Made by a program: the position numbers and the translations under genes. 64,000 bases of DNA from Tribonema minus (lineage: Eukaryota > Sar > Xanthophyceae > Tribonematales > Tribonemataceae): NCBI GenBank assembly GCA_017506865.1, contig JAFCMP010000024.1:620001-684000 (forward strand), in the 5' to 3' direction. The notes beneath the pieces were generated by a model. The model saw only the letters and a list, made by a program, of their open reading frames with translations, was not told the origin of the DNA and ran no database searches. Numbering within the stretch: the first letter of the stretch is position 1; each line of letters opens with the position of its first letter. Of the stretch, positions 63,623-64,000 are shown in pieces.

Positions 63623-64000
63623 ATGCCGACGACGGAGGAGGCTATTGCTATGGTGAGCAGGTTGTCTCTTGGAAGCGGTGCTAAGTCGTCATCTTCTACG
63701 ACATCCTCGAAGCAAAAGCCACCATCATCCGTTAGCTGGGCAGACAGCGACGATGAAGCTCAAGCCGCACCAGGTGAACTCGCGCCCAGGAGCCAAGACA
63801 CCGACACATTGCAGGCAGTGGCATCGCCGCCAACGCAGGACGTCCCCGCTGAAGCTTTTGCAGTGGATCCCTCTGTACAGGTTATAGCACAAAAGCAGCA
63901 GCAACAGCTGCCGCCGCAGCGTCAGCATCAACAGCAACGAAGGCAAGGCGGCGGGGGCAAGCGGCACGGACAAGCGGCTAGCAGCCCTACTACCCAGCCA
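63623..64000 (+). CDS. Unidentified protein, N-terminal part, runs off the right edge
   Basis: Open from ATG 63623 to the window end, 126 codons. MPTTEEAIAM is followed by a Ser/Lys stretch, SVSWADSDDEAQ, a Pro/Thr region and a Gln/Arg-rich stretch ending in GGGGKRHG. It is predicted disordered and basic-Gln rich. SWADSDDE-like motifs occur in several RNA-binding proteins, but that is not enough for an assignment. ATG followed by GTGAGC at 63653 could instead be an early donor after ten codons. Confidence 0.55.
   Translation, partial: MPTTEEAIAMVSRLSLGSGAKSSSSTTSSKQKPPSSVSWADSDDEAQAAPGELAPRSQDTDTLQAVASPPTQDVPAEAFAVDPSVQVIAQKQQQQLPPQRQHQQQRRQGGGGKRHGQAASSPTTQP

Overview
This is a GC-rich nuclear window from a eukaryote. 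Its genes are split by spliceosomal introns (GT-AG), most coding exons have G or C in third positions, and the proteins carry long Ala, Gly, Pro, Gln and Ser runs. A CEP19-like centriole protein and a TBCC/RP2-like protein point to a flagellate. An algal protist (a haptophyte or another GC-rich alga) fits best, but the lineage is an inference. Interstitial TTAGGG arrays suggest a TTAGGG-type telomere. I saw no tRNA, rRNA or CRISPR array, and no readable reverse transcriptase, integrase or transposase.

Layout: (1) 1-5.3 kb, minus strand: 6-phosphofructo-2-kinase gene, 3' part off the left edge. (2) 7.4-12.6 kb, plus: DEK chromatin protein, six exons, 361 aa. (3) 14.4-21.5 kb, plus: chalcone-isomerase-fold protein, four exons, about 200 aa; one intron holds a large inverted repeat. 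(4) 21.5-26.9 kb: gene-poor, lower GC, with one likely small membrane-protein exon (minus, 24.4-24.8 kb). (5) 27.0-31.9 kb, minus: ATG4 autophagy protease, five exons, 500 aa. (6) 32.1-37.0 kb, plus: twin-CHORD protein, four exons, 325 aa, divergent from ATG4 across 166 bp. (7) 39.3-46.7 kb, minus: very large BAT2/MOS1-like low-complexity protein. (8) 47.8-56.5 kb, plus: CLEC16A/FPL-domain protein, seven exons. (9) 57.5-59.5 kb, minus: CEP19-like protein. (10) 60.6-63.4 kb, minus: TBCC-domain protein. (11) 63.6 kb to the right edge, plus: start of an unidentified gene.

The genes do not form one pathway. They cover autophagy and endolysosomal traffic (ATG4, CLEC16A), cilium or centriole (CEP19, TBCC/RP2-like), chromatin and gene regulation (DEK, MOS1-like), stress or chaperone function (CHORD), sugar metabolism (PFK-2) and lipid or flavonoid-fold binding (CHI-like).

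The striking feature is in the introns. Most exon borders are followed or preceded by tandem, decayed copies of that same border. Copies upstream of an exon repeat its acceptor plus its first codons. Copies downstream repeat its last codons plus its donor. Spacing is usually about 105-150 bp or roughly twice that. I call these exon-edge echoes. They occur in at least six unrelated genes here and are the best candidate for something undescribed.
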